Source: Anisus vortex
Taxonomy: Eukaryota; Mollusca; Gastropoda; Planorbidae
DNA length: 64,000 bases
Reading direction: 5' to 3'
NCBI GenBank assembly: GCA_949126835.1
Contig: OX421503.1
Coordinates: forward strand, 3,119,001 to 3,183,000
Shown here: one piece after another, positions 33,989-45,027 of the stretch
Layout of the letters: each line of letters begins with the position of its first letter
Numbering within the stretch: the first letter of the stretch is position 1
Notes under the pieces: model-generated
What the model saw: the letters and a program-made list of their open reading frames with translations, nothing else
Database searches by the model: none
What the model was told of the DNA's origin: nothing
Position numbers and translations under genes: made by a program

Positions 33989-36757
33989 CTAACTATCAGT
34001 GAATTTGTCATTCAATTCATCCTGTACTCCAGGCATAAATTTTACAAATAAGAGTAACAATGTTAACAACATCAAGCTTATTCCAATTGTTTTCAGAAGG
34101 TAAGGCTTTATCATTTTCAAATGATATAATATATTTGCCTTTCTTTCATCACACAACAATGGCATCTGCATGTGAGCAGTGTACAATTTTTTCCTAACAA
34201 AAACAGTTAAGTCAGACAAAAAATTTATGTACTTATCTAGGTACTTGATCAGCCCAAGGAGATCCAATTCGGTCTGCCATTCCTCTTGAAGTAGTTTGAG
34301 TGGTCCTTGGACAGTGGGTCCAAAGATTGGTCCATAGGCTCCTCGACTTTCCGGATGGGATTCAGTTGTCACCTCATGCTCCAGGCATAAGTTCTTTAGG
34401 ACTGGATTGAAGAGTTTCGAGGCGAAGTTGGTCCTTCGATCTGACGGTATGGATTGTGGTAACCCATAGCTTTTGATAGTTTCGGTCCAGCTCTCCGCAC
34501 TCGTTTCTTCAGTGATGCTCCTCCAATCTTCATCTGTACCGGCAACTGCAGGTTTGCATTGTTGTTTGAACATGCTGTGGTCTATATATTCATAGACATC
34601 AGTAGTAGGATTTTCTTTCTCGTCGACAGCTTTCTCATGCAACTGTAGCAACTCTGGATCTACTTTCTGTTCAGCAATCAATTCATTTTGTGATGACTTC
34701 TTTGATTGATTTCCTTTCGGACAATCTTCAATCATGGAGAAAATAGTAGTATCACGTTCCACTTCTTCTTCCTCTTTCTTCTCTCGTGGGAGAATTTCTT
34801 CTTTCTTTTCCTTTTCTTGTGAGATAATTTCTTCTTTCTTTTTCTGTGGTGTCATACCATTTATAACATCACCTACAGGATAAAGTTCTTTTTCTTTTCC
34901 TGTCTCCACCATAGGACTAGGGTCTGGATTTTCCTTCACAATCAGTTCAGGTCTCACCCTCCCTTTCGCCAAATCATTTGCTAGGATAACAGATATGCCC
35001 TCAACAGGAAGTTTTGATATTACTCCAACTGTCACATATCCTGTCACCAAGTCAGATGCTAGGTATATCCTATGTAGAGGTATTTCTTCTTTCCATTCAA
35101 AACCTCTCAATAGGACAGTCTGTCCTGTCAATGTATTCACATTCAATGGTAATACATCTTTAAGCAGCAGTGTTAATGATGCTCCTGTGTCTCGTAATAT
35201 TCTTACGGACTTCAGTGGTCCTTCCTTTTGTAAGGCCACACAACCTTCACTAATGAACGGTTGAAAACTGCACAGGGTCTCTGTGTCAATTTTATTCTTC
35301 CCTTGACCATGACTTTCGGGTGTTGTTTCATCTTTCGATGACTTCAGACTCTTTTCCGAGTCAAAAATACTTTGGTCTACTTTTTCGTCTCTGTGGACTT
35401 GGACAATTAATCCAATAGTAGCCTTTCTGTATTTATAATCAGGATATTTATCCTCATTATCTTCAGTTGTAGATTTCTCTACCTTCTGACTTTTGCTCTC
35501 AGGCAAATCCACCCTCAGTGTTTCTGGTTTAGAATAATCTTTCTTCGAATTCAGTTCGTTTGTATTTTCGCTTTCTTGTACATTCTGTATTTGTGCATGG
35601 CTTGCACACATGACCACTTTGGTAGGTCTTTTGTTGCTTCGTATACTCCAACAGTCTTCTATGCTATGTCCTGTCCTTTTACAAAAAGTACATTGGACGT
35701 TTTTGTTGATAGGTTTTTTATTAACATCATTTTGTTTCACAAAATGCTCTTTTTCACGATGTTGTTGTTGTGTGTTTTCTGCTGGCCGTTGTGACCGATT
35801 AAAATTCTTTCCATCAGCTGTCCTATGACACAATGTGTACTGTTCAGCTAAATCAGCAGCCTTATGTGGGTCAGTGATATCACGCTCGGATAAATACATT
35901 CTTATATCCGGCCTCACTTTGTTAATAAAATCTTCTAAGAGAATGATATCTTTCATTTCTTTTAAGGTGGAGATATTTCTGGATTTTATCCACTGATCCA
36001 TTAGCTTTTCTTCTGCTCTAAGGAAGTCTAAGTGTGTTTGGTAAGGGGACATTGTGTACTGACGGAACCTTTTCCGATAACTTTCCGGTATTTGGTTATA
36101 GGCTTTAAGTACAGAATCTTTGATGATTTCATAATCATTTAAATGCTCCTCTTTTAACAATAGAATACAATCTCTTGCCCTTCCCTGAGTAAAAGCTGTT
36201 CTGACTAATATTCCCCATTTATCTTCTGGGAACTTAAAATCTCTGCAAGAAATTTCAAAGGTCTGGAAGAAATTAGCTATTTCACTTTCTTTATCAATGT
36301 AGGTAGGGACTAGCTTTTTCCATCTGGCCATCTCTACATCATTATGAGATTCTTTTTTAGTAGCGCCTATCTTCGCCAGTTCTATTCTTTCCTGACTTTC
36401 TCTTTGACTTTGCTTATCTCTTTCCTGACTTTCTATTTCTCTTTGACTTTTCTTATCTTCCATCTCAAGACGTTTTTCTTCTATTTCCAAACGTTTTTGT
36501 TCGCTCTCAAACCGTTTCATTTCTAGTTGAAATCGCAACTGTTCAGACATCTGACCTTCAACTTGATATCCCTCCGCGCTTGATTCTACTTTCAACTTGC
36601 CACTCGCAATCAACACATCTTTTATCTGCTGTGTCAACACAGTCCTCGATGGTGTAGTCTCCGTAACTTCTATCTTTAAGATCTCAGCGATCTCTTTTAA
36701 CTTCTTTATTGGTAAAGTTTTCAGAACTTCTTCTTCTGGATTTTCAATAAATTCCAT
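33989..36757 (-). CDS. Gag-protease-partial integrase polyprotein, 922 aa
   Basis: One uninterrupted ORF, ATG to stop. Residues 75-130 are a charged, probably coiled-coil segment. Residues 145-312 are a capsid-like region of the type from which vertebrate SCAN domains are thought to derive. A zinc knuckle C-x2-C-x4-H-x4-C lies at Cys356, Cys359, His364, Cys369. A retropepsin follows, with Asp523-Thr-Gly-Ala-Ser and a distal VILANDLAKGRV at 590-601. A Lys/Glu-rich stretch at 638-667 precedes an integrase remnant at about 755-835. That keeps one catalytic aspartate (SDRRTNF, Asp773) but lacks the zinc-binding domain, the first aspartate and the catalytic glutamate. The text runs from HPESRGA straight into a downstream integrase block. 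A hydrophobic segment at about 888-907 could cross a membrane. No RT. It probably makes Gag particles and protease but cannot integrate or copy itself. I described the breaks only and attempted no reconstruction. Confidence 0.93.
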   Translation of the reverse strand: MEFIENPEEEVLKTLPIKKLKEIAEILKIEVTETTPSRTVLTQQIKDVLIASGKLKVESSAEGYQVEGQMSEQLRFQLEMKRFESEQKRLEIEEKRLEMEDKKSQREIESQERDKQSQRESQERIELAKIGATKKESHNDVEMARWKKLVPTYIDKESEIANFFQTFEISCRDFKFPEDKWGILVRTAFTQGRARDCILLLKEEHLNDYEIIKDSVLKAYNQIPESYRKRFRQYTMSPYQTHLDFLRAEEKLMDQWIKSRNISTLKEMKDIILLEDFINKVRPDIRMYLSERDITDPHKAADLAEQYTLCHRTADGKNFNRSQRPAENTQQQHREKEHFVKQNDVNKKPINKNVQCTFCKRTGHSIEDCWSIRSNKRPTKVVMCASHAQIQNVQESENTNELNSKKDYSKPETLRVDLPESKSQKVEKSTTEDNEDKYPDYKYRKATIGLIVQVHRDEKVDQSIFDSEKSLKSSKDETTPESHGQGKNKIDTETLCSFQPFISEGCVALQKEGPLKSVRILRDTGASLTLLLKDVLPLNVNTLTGQTVLLRGFEWKEEIPLHRIYLASDLVTGYVTVGVISKLPVEGISVILANDLAKGRVRPELIVKENPDPSPMVETGKEKELYPVGDVINGMTPQKKKEEIISQEKEKKEEILPREKKEEEEVERDTTIFSMIEDCPKGNQSKKSSQNELIAEQKVDPELLQLHEKAVDEKENPTTDVYEYIDHSMFKQQCKPAVAGTDEDWRSITEETSAESWTETIKSYGLPQSIPSDRRTNFASKLFNPVLKNLCLEHEVTTESHPESRGAYGPIFGPTVQGPLKLLQEEWQTELDLLGLIKYLDKYINFLSDLTVFVRKKLYTAHMQMPLLCDERKANILYHLKMIKPYLLKTIGISLMLLTLLLLFVKFMPGVQDELNDKFTDS

Positions 36758-36931
36758 TCTTTAGTTAAGAGATTTATAAAGTGGTAAATTTTTCCAACTT
36801 ACGTTTTTCCAATCGGAAGAATAATTTCAGCGTTCTTAGGCTTGCTCAGTAGGTCACGGCTCCAACACACAACACAACACAACTTGAATATATGCTTCAC
36901 TATACAACTATATCGGACGAAGACCCCAAAC
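36758..36931 (-). other. 5' leader of the LTR element
   Basis: Lies between the 5' LTR and the ORF start. It contains the putative primer-binding segment directly against the LTR, three bases in. Confidence 0.7.
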
Positions 36932-37557
36932 TGTTATGGACCTCTATATGATTGACTATTATTACGACTCGTTAAATCGGATTCAATGAATATAGTTGTA
37001 TCTTTATTAGAAGTCTCTAGATTCTGCTAATCTGTAGCCCAAGCTAGGGGTTCCTTGACTGACAGGTCTATGCAGTAATGTAGTTATATTCGTGATAATT
37101 ATCTTCAACACATTTCTCAACAATGATTGATCAAACAACTCCAGTTGTTGAATAAACAATTTTATTTAAATTGTAGACTCAATATAAACGATCAATAAAC
37201 TTTATCAACTGATGGCAACATAAGTATCAATAAAATGGCATTATATGTACATGTATGAATATAGCGACTTCACTCTACAAACGTTTAAACTGAACTAACT
37301 TTAAGGAGGTCGGGACTTAACAAAGAAAACTATCATCGAAGATTCTACAGGGTCTTAATACGCATTTTAACCTCCTTCTCTATAATTACTACGATCCAGA
37401 ATTATCCTCCAATTTCCACGGGATTTGAACGAATTATTTTATTTAAACTGCCCTCAGGGCATAAAGGTCAAACCTTGGTCGCTTTGGACTCTGATACGCA
37501 CTTGTTAAGAGGTCAATGCCTTACTACGTCATTCATTTATGACCGAGATTCGTAACA
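36932..37557 (-). repeat. LTR (5' LTR of the retroelement)
   Basis: 626 bp, matching 31154-31779 except for one base. It is followed by ATAT (37558-37561). The promoter for the element's RNA should lie within it. Confidence 0.97.
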
Positions 37558-37561
37558 ATAT

Positions 37562-38169
37562 TCATTTTCAGAAACGAAAGTAACAGAAAATAAAACGAAT
37601 TATTTCATACGGAGTAAGGAGATATTTTTGAGATTTGCGACACAGATATATTTCTGTACATGTTTCATTCCCAGTAGTCAATCAATTATTTAATTACATG
37701 ATGGTAAACTTAGTTTACAAAGAAAGGGAGTATAATAAAAACTTGGTTTTTACGGTTTAGTTTTATATTTTGTTCAAAACAAGCATATGCCTACTTCATG
37801 TAGAACATATGCGATTTCTTTTGACCAAATGACACATTTAGGTTGTATTTTCGGTGGGCATTTTATATCGAAAACAATTTTGAATTGCATTGTATGGATC
37901 TACTGGGCCCTAAAATACATTTACTAAAATAGTCTACATTAAATTATTGGCATTCCAACAAAACGAATGTAATTGTTATGTTGACATTGCTGTAAAACAC
38001 ACATTAAAGCCATCTCAATTTAGCCTACATACATTGTTAAATAGTCCTAACACATGGAACGGGGCGTTTACAATGCATATTCTTGCATTTGAATTACTTA
38101 GCTAATCGATTTACTAGTTTAAAAAAAAAATATATTTTCTTTTATAAGCCTATACCTATACGATTGTGA
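37562..38169. other. AT-rich spacer
   Basis: Nothing recognised. Confidence 0.4.
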
Positions 38170-38305
38170 TGCCGGTTGGTCCTGCGGTTAGTGCACCGGT
38201 CTGTCCACAATGCAGCCCGGGTTCTAGCCCAGCCGCCGACCAATCTCTACCAACCCTACAGGAGTTTTGGGCGTAGTGGACGTAATAATCTTGTGCAGTT
38301 GTCTC
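38170..38305 (+). mobile_element. SINE-B head
   Basis: GCCGGTTGGTCCTGCGGTTA, GCACCGGTCTGTCC and B-box-like GGGTTCTAGCCC, then GGAGTTTTGGGCGTAGTGGA. The usual tail is not joined directly. A stray GTAGGAACGTCTGCAAACTTA lies at about 38605. Confidence 0.8.
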
Positions 38306-38784
38306 AAGCTCGGATGTCAAGGGCCACCCCCACCCCCACTCTCCCAACAACCCGACCCTAGTAAACAAAAAACAACAACCACTTCATACATCTTAAAACT
38401 AAATTACTACTTATCCCTAAATATAGGTATGTTACATATATAAAATTAACTATAAAATTTGATAATTTGATGTGTATCAGTACCAGCTGTCTGAATTTCA
38501 CGAATAAGTTAGTAGGCCTACATTTTTTGTAAGTTTACTGGCGGGCTACAAAAATCCACCTGGTGGGCCGCATGCGTGTCGCGTGTTCGAGACCCCTGTT
38601 CTAGTAGGAACGTCTGCAAACTTACAAGAGTCAGGTCAGCTTGTTTAGGCCTATAGATTTATGTTACTTTTTTTTATCGCATACAACAAAACCTGAACCT
38701 AGACTAGACTATTAGTCGAAAGAAAACATTCCGTAAAACCTAAAACTAACTCAACAGTTGCATTGAAACTAGAAAAGAAGAATA

Positions 38785-38897
38785 TACCGAATATACTCGC
38801 GTTTAAGTTGCACTGGTGGATAAGTCACACCCGTACTGTTTTGTCAAAATTTTGAGTACCGGTAAATAGTGCGACTTATACGCGAGTATATACGGTA
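38785..38897. mobile_element. 113-bp MITE with 30-bp inverted repeats
   Basis: The left arm begins TACCGAATATACTCGCG. The right arm ends CGCGAGTATATACGGTA. The arms pair over 30 bp with three mismatches around a 53-bp loop. Superfamily not determined. Confidence 0.8.
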
Positions 38898-39364
38898 CTT
38901 AGAACTATGCAAAACCTAACCATTGTTTTCTTGTTGAAAGACTTCGTAAGACAATATAGCGCTGACATGTCTATGTTATTTCCCCTAACACAATTGTTTT
39001 TCGGAGGTTTGTTTCATGGTGGTGTTTGTTGTTGTTTTTTAAGGTGGTGGGGCACCTTTTTTTTTGCCCTCGGGATAGGCCTCCTTTCATACACCTGTCC
39101 CACTTCTCGTTCATTGTGCACTGTGTGGGTCGTAACGCATTCCTAATGGGGCCGCACTATTGTTCAGGCTTTATTATGCCTAGCAGCTAGAGTAGGTAGC
39201 TCGTTCCGTGTAGGTAGCTAGTGTAGATACATCACGGCTTGTTTTAATTCCCATTAATGTCATTTTTGTACACAGTTGATCTCAAACTGTGTACTGCAAT
39301 GGTTTGCAACATTAATAGGATATAAACACGGTCAGAGCACTGCATGTGGGACTGGAGTCTGGAG

Positions 39365-39476
39365 GTTGATACTGATTTTGTCCATACTTGGGAACGAATT
39401 CTAGCCTTCACCAGGATTTGAACCCAGAAACCTTCTGTACGTCATCAGAACGTACTGCCGCTCGGCCGCCGTGCGA
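39365..39476 (-). mobile_element. SINE-A 5' half
   Basis: Only the head and early body are present on the minus strand (TGGTGAAGGCTAGAATTC, B-box GGGTTCAAATCC, GCGGCCGAGCGGCAG). The 3' part is missing. Confidence 0.75.
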
Positions 39477-39644
39477 CCTTTGTACAACAACTTGTCTAAT
39501 ATAACATACAGCGTTGAGAAAGTGCAAAGGGTTAAATAATAGCCAGGTGAGTCACCTAAATTATAATATATCGTGTATCTCTAACTGTTATTACTGTTTT
39601 AGCAATCTCCATGTTAGTAACATATTATTGTGCCGAAAAGTCGA

Positions 39645-40015
39645 ATCTTATATATTACAGACGCCCCTTTTATTGCGTCCTACGCCCATCCGTGTTTTGA
39701 GTGGTGCATTTCCATTAGTGTTTTACATGATATTAAGTTACTGGTTTTACCGGTTTGTTCAGGCAACCGATTACTTCCCGGAATGCCACTCAGGAAGAAA
39801 GAGTACTTATATGCATTTGTTCTGGCTTAAGGGATAACGAAAGTGTTTTTTTTCCATATGTTTATCTGAGCATTGTAACAGGCTGTTATTGTTGTTTTTT
39901 TTCTAAAACAGAGTTTAGTGCCTTATGTATTATTACTACTTTACTATTTGCACGTCTTTCCTCTAGTGTTTCTAGGTTTAGAGTCTATTACTGTCTAACA
40001 ATGTCCGTGTAACTA
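39645..40015 (-). mobile_element. LINE-P 3' end
   Basis: Runs from the ATCTTATATATTACAGACGC tail through CATCCGTGTTTTGAGT and the degenerate end of the RT ORF. Confidence 0.85.
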
Positions 40016-41059
40016 ACATATGACATATTAACACTGAGACACAAACAAATATTTCATTTAAAAATGAAATAATTTGCAACTATCTTCAATGTCTTGCAGT
40101 GTTTTTTGATTTTTTGTTTGTTTTGTTTTTGCACACAATCGATTTAGAAAACAGAAATAAAATGTTCAACTGTTATATACTAGCGACAGAAACCACTTTT
40201 CTTATTCCTCCTTATGCAAGGGTTAATTTAAATACATTCTTTTTCTTCCATAGTGGCACTCGGTCATAGAATGGGTTAGCATATCAGAAATAGTAACACA
40301 CATAGCCTACACAGACCAAACAACATACATTTTACATTTTTAAATAATATCAAAATACGAGAAAAAAGACTTTAACCAAACATAGATCTAGGTGTAAGAA
40401 GCTGTATTACGATTGATTTATCTTGCTGTTGTAAAGTTAAGAGAAAGGCACGCGTCCCCAAATGACATAAAGGTTTTAGAACCCTGAATGTAATAGCTGG
40501 ACTAGACCAACTCAGTAGACCTACAGCCGACAGTACAGTTTTGTGCAACTAACTTGAGAATGCGACCAAATGAAAGCTATCCATCAATGTCTTCAGCGTG
40601 GTACATTATAGCAGTGATTCTCAAATTAATAGTAAACTAGGGTATCCCATAACATTAATGGTTTGATAAGAGTAAATGATCCCTGCACAATGTTTATAGT
40701 CAGTGTTTCGTTTTGAACAACGAATGTTTGTATCAGTTGAGGCTTAGGCCTATGTATCTTATTAAATAAACCGTGTCCAAAATCAATCTTTACAACATTG
40801 ACATTTTGTGTGAGTTAGGATTCTTGGCGTTGACAGTAGGCTAAATGTCAGGGCCTAAGTATAGGAAGAGAGTGGGGCTGACTATAGGCTAGATCTAGGC
40901 CTATAGGGCCTATATAACATGACAAGGAAATGAAAATGTGTGGTTGAATCGAAAATATTCGCTAACAATTATATTCAAATGCAATAAGTAGCAGGCCTAC
41001 TAACTTTCTTTAGTAAATTTGCTTTTTTAAAATTATCAGCCAAGCGGCCACACCACGTC
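40016..41059. other. Spacer rich in TAGGCCTA
   Basis: No gene seen. Confidence 0.4.
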
Positions 41060-41084
41060 GTATCGACGGGTAAAAAACGTGGAG

Positions 41085-41235
41085 ACCACGAAAAGACGTG
41101 GTTCCCCGTCGATACAAACTGATGTGGACGCTGGAAGGAAAAGTGGAGAAAGTTGATTGCTGGGGTGTCCATTCAGTCCCCCCCCCCCAAACGACCACAA
41201 CGGTCAAGGGATTGATGATGATGATGATGGATGAT
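41085..41235 (+). mobile_element. LINE 3' tail, same family as 16905-17010
   Basis: AAAGTGGAGAAAGTTGA, TGCTGGGGTGTCC, a C run and GGTCAAGGGATTGATGATGA match the 3' end of the LINE at 16200-17010. Confidence 0.8.
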
Positions 41236-42135
41236 GATGGACATTTGGCCTATAGAGTTTATGAATTAGGCCTACTGGTATATGGGGCCTATAAAGATAT
41301 ATTATTATACCGGTAATATATTCTTTTACAACCCCCATATAGGCCCTCGTACAAGGGTTATGGTGGCAGCTTGGAACGTGAATGTGTGACATCTGGTGTG
41401 TTGTCGTCATTGTTGTCCATTCATTTTTTTCTTCTTCTAAATGTTGATTTTTTTCGTGACTGGCAACCGAAACCGACGGTTCTGAGACTCTATTTTATAA
41501 ACCCCATAGTCAATTGATATAAGCCTATGCTTTCGATGTTTATATTATTATAGACCTACGCTTTATTATTTTTTTTCTTCAAATGGTTAAATAAACAAGA
41601 CAAAAACAAGAACGTAATACAATGACATATTATACTAATTATTAAATAAATTTATTGATAGCTCCCATGACCTATTTATTTGTGTGTTGATGAGCGGAGG
41701 GCGGGAGGGAAAGGATTGAAAGGTCAACAAGAGAACTGCTATTGTTAGAACAAGAGGCAACGAGGTGGGGAGGGGGGCAATGTGTTGCTCCTGACGTCAT
41801 CTTTAATAACACAGGTTCGTCTGCTGTCCTCAACATCCTGCCGATTGCAAGGCTTTGAGATTGCCTAAATCATAGGTTCTCAACGGGGCGATATCGCCCC
41901 CCGGGGGGCGGTGAGAAGCTTTAGGGGGGCGCTGACATTCCCGGGGGCGATTGGGGGGGGGGGGGCGGTGAAGAGCAAGTGGGCGGTACAAACGTACCTG
42001 ATATAATTTGAACACCTCAGCTATTTTAATTGATTAGTTTTTGGATCAAATGTGATGTAAACGCAAGTACTGCTAAAGATCTGATATCCCCCAACAGTAG
42101 GCCTACATATCCTATACTAAATTCGAGTTAAAATT

Positions 42136-42184
42136 GTATGTATATTTATATATATATATATATGTGTATGTATGTATGTATATG
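42136..42184. repeat. (TA)n / (GTAT)n microsatellite
   Basis: TATATATATATATG passes into GTATGTATGTATGT. Confidence 0.85.
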
Positions 42185-42635
42185 TGGAAATTTTCTTCAA
42201 AAGCGCTCTAACGATTATCTTCATGTTTTAATGCACGACTTGTTTCACCTAAAAAAAAAATCTACAGCTTTTCGGCCCCACAAAAAAAAATCGGAAATGA
42301 ACGTTAGACAAAAATACCCATTAGATTTATCGTAGATAATTTATTTTGGCCGTGAAAACATGCCATTACTCGACCACGTGTAGCGCGGCTTTCAAGAGCG
42401 GTGTTACATAATTTTATAAGAGGGGTCACTAGAAAGTTTGACAGTTGTTAAAGTAGGGGAAGGGGTAGAAGAACTAAAAATTGTAACGTAATTCACGATA
42501 TTTTAAATGTAAACTTTTCATTTTCAGTCTCTTCAATACATAACATAATGACATAAATGACATATATTTCTGTTGGATTTAAAACTGACACTTCTAGCCT
42601 ACAAGTTTTTTTTAGGGTTTGAAATGAGATTAAGC

Positions 42636-42697
42636 TGTTTTATTTTTTTTTTTATTTTTATTTTTTTTTTTTTTTTTTGGGGGGGGGGGGGGGCGGG
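42636..42697. repeat. Poly-T followed by poly-G
   Basis: A near-pure T tract abuts a run of about 18 G with one C near its end. Such runs are also frequent assembly trouble spots. Confidence 0.9.
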
Positions 42698-42866
42698 TTA
42701 TCGGGCAAAATTTAGATATTAGACTGCACAAATAAAAATCTGCTTCGACTATTAGAATTTAAAGCCTATGTTATTCATAGTAGAAAAAAGAAAAAGACAA
42801 ATAAAATTTATTGGTCTGGTAAAGACGTATTTTTTTAAATTTATGCACTGTTGTTTTACAACACAT

Positions 42867-44095
42867 AATTATAATAATAATAATAATCATATTTGTATAG
42901 CGCTGCCAACAAACATAATGTAAGCTCAGAGCGCGTTTAACATACAACTAAGAATACGGATATTACCCTAGGCCAGGTGACAGAGATAAATTGATAATTA
43001 AAAAAGACAAAACAAATAAATGTAGTATTAACCGACCCAACCCATAAATAAGACAGTAAGTTTCTAAAGCATGTTAAATGTTATCTAAGGTAAATATTGA
43101 AATAATGAGTTTTTAAGTTCTGTTTGAAAGTAATAGTAGAGCTTGTTCGCCTCAGTTGAATGGGAAGTTGATTCCACACCTTCGGACCGCAAACTGAGAA
43201 GGCTCTAAGGCCAACGGTCGTCAGAGAGAAGCGGGGCTCTTCCAGAAGCGATGAGTTTGCAGAACGAAGTGTTCTTTGCGGGACATAAGGTGTGATTAGT
43301 GCCTTGAGATAGGGCGGAAACTTTTTGTTAAAAATGCACTGATGGCAAAGTAGAGCCACTTTATACTCAATTCTTGCTTTCACGGGGAGCCAGTGGAGCG
43401 AGCGTAGAAGGGCAGTTCCCGAGTCTCTTTTAGACCTGCACATAACCAAACGCGCAGTACTGTTCTGTATTCGCTGTAGTCTGGCGATTTTGTCCTCGGG
43501 CAGGCCGGCTAGCAGGGCGTTACAATAGTCGATACGCGAAAGTATCAGAGCGACTGCCAGTGTCTTTGCAGAATCGTTGGACAAATAGGGTCGTATTTGA
43601 GAAATATGCAGGTCGAAAGACAGCGTGGGATCCAATAAAACACCAAGATTTGTTAACAAATGGCACTTGACAGTTTATCACAGTGATAGATTCTGGACCA
43701 GTGATTCTGGCCAAATTACTCTTGGATCCAATTCTGATTATCTCTGTCTTTTCCTCATTCATTTTAAGCCCGTTTCTCCCCGACCACGAATAGACAGCGA
43801 TTGCACAACTGACCTTTGCAGCAAGTCGGGGGGCCTCAAGAGGGACCGCATGATCATACAGTTGCGTGTCATCAGCGTAAAAGTGATAAGATAAATCGAA
43901 CGATTTGATGACCTGGCCGACTGGATACACGTACATAGCAAACATCACTGGTCCCAGAACAGATCCCTGTGGCACTCCATATTTCAGCGTTGAAGGTGCC
44001 GAGACGAACTCATCTATAGCAACACTTTGAGTGCGTTCGGACATGATGTTAAGGTACAAGCGCCTGCTCCTTATTACCGATCGAATGATCGGTCA
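42867..44095 (-). mobile_element. L2-like LINE, truncated, RT catalytic block present
   Basis: From 44059 leftwards the minus strand encodes YGVPQGSVLGPVMFAMYVYP, then YHFYADDTQLY (the RT catalytic YADD). A frameshift near 43640 leads into LGVLLDPTLSF, KTLAVALILSRIDYCNALLA, LRSLHWLPVKARIEYKVALL and WNQLPIQLRR, ending at 43081. The 3' UTR ends with GCAGCGCTATACAAATATGA and (ATT)n at 42867-42900. The 5' half of the RT and the endonuclease are missing. This is the best-preserved copy of the family in the window; 4960-5345 and 11272-11375 are relatives. Confidence 0.92.
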
Positions 44096-44183
44096 CCTGG
44101 TACTTTTTATACTAATAAGAGATATAAATCGCATGTACTTTTTCAACAACTAGGGTTCACTATTAGACGAGTAGGCCTATAAT

Positions 44184-44292
44184 GTGCGGCCGGATCGTTA
44201 TATGGTTAGTTCACCGCACTGTCAAACGTCACGACAGATCCAACCCTTCCGCCGACCGATCCCTGTCGCCCAAACATTTGCTATTATTATTG
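44184..44292 (+). mobile_element. SINE-B copy, (ATT)n end
   Basis: Head GTGCGGCCGGATCG, TTCACCGCACTGTCAA, CCGACCGATCCCTGTCGCCC, then an abrupt ATTATT tail. The middle of the body is lost. Confidence 0.75.
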
Positions 44293-45027
44293 ATATTTTG
44301 ATCTCAGTTTTACTGTGATGTCCTTAAATGCGTTCAGATACTTTTAGAAGTAAATATATAGCATCGTTGGGCGGAATGGATACTTAGTAATTGTACAAAC
44401 TGGGTAGTTAATTGAATGTTTGAATTTATACGTATAAATTATTTAGTCATATAATATTTATGTAATTTTCAAATAGCCTACTTTTTACAGATTGATCATT
44501 TCAAAGTTATAAATTGTAAGCCATTTATTCTTTTATAAAAGAAAAAAAAAAAGAAACATTAGAAATAATAGCTAAAATGAAACGGGCTAATTATCTCCCT
44601 TTAATTAAAGAATCGTTCCACATTTATTTGATTCAATAGTGATACCAAACAAATACTGTTTTGTAATATAACAAAAATTACTGACTAATTGCCTCTTGTT
44701 TAGATAATTTGTTGATCTATATTACTATATGTTTCCTATTCAGTTCTTTTAATTATAATAAATAAGCACACAAATCTAGTCGGCCTAAAAAAAAATTGCG
44801 GAAACTATATTGACCCTTTAACGTCCAGAGGTGTGGGGGGAGTGGGCGCTAAAGTTGAGGGGGGGGGGGAGGGGGCGATGAGCGTAAAATAAAATTCAAA
44901 GGGGCGTTGAACCGAAAAAGGTTGAGAACCTATGGCCTAAATCCTAATCGAATACCTCATGCGCCGTCTCTTTTTCAATACCGAGGGACAAAGTGAAAGT
45001 AGGACAAAGGCGAAGTATTGGAATTCG

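Larger units (their letters stand above)
31154..37557 (-). mobile_element. Young Ty3/Gypsy-type LTR retroelement lacking RT
   Basis: Complete 6.4-kb element on the minus strand: 626-bp LTRs and ATAT duplications at 31150-31153 and 37558-37561. A polypurine tract lies by the 3' LTR. A TGGGGTCTTCGTCCG segment just inside the 5' LTR may be the tRNA primer site; its form recalls proline-tRNA-type sites, which is tentative. A single ORF (33989-36757) supplies Gag, protease and partial integrase. No reverse transcriptase or RNase H is seen anywhere in it. The 2.2 kb between the ORF and the 3' LTR is AT-rich and non-coding. Nearly identical LTRs indicate recent insertion, so transposition must have used another element's RT. 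Confidence 0.95.
41871..44934. mobile_element. hAT-type element, 3.06 kb, with nested insertions
   Basis: Perfect 14-bp terminal inverted repeats: CATAGGTTCTCAAC at left, GTTGAGAACCTATG at right. The perfect 8-bp target duplication GCCTAAAT lies at 41863-41870 and 44935-44942. GC-rich G/C runs lie just inside both ends. No transposase frame is visible. The interior holds an L2-like LINE (42867-44095) and a SINE-B (44184-44292), so the original element was much smaller. It is non-autonomous. Confidence 0.9.
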
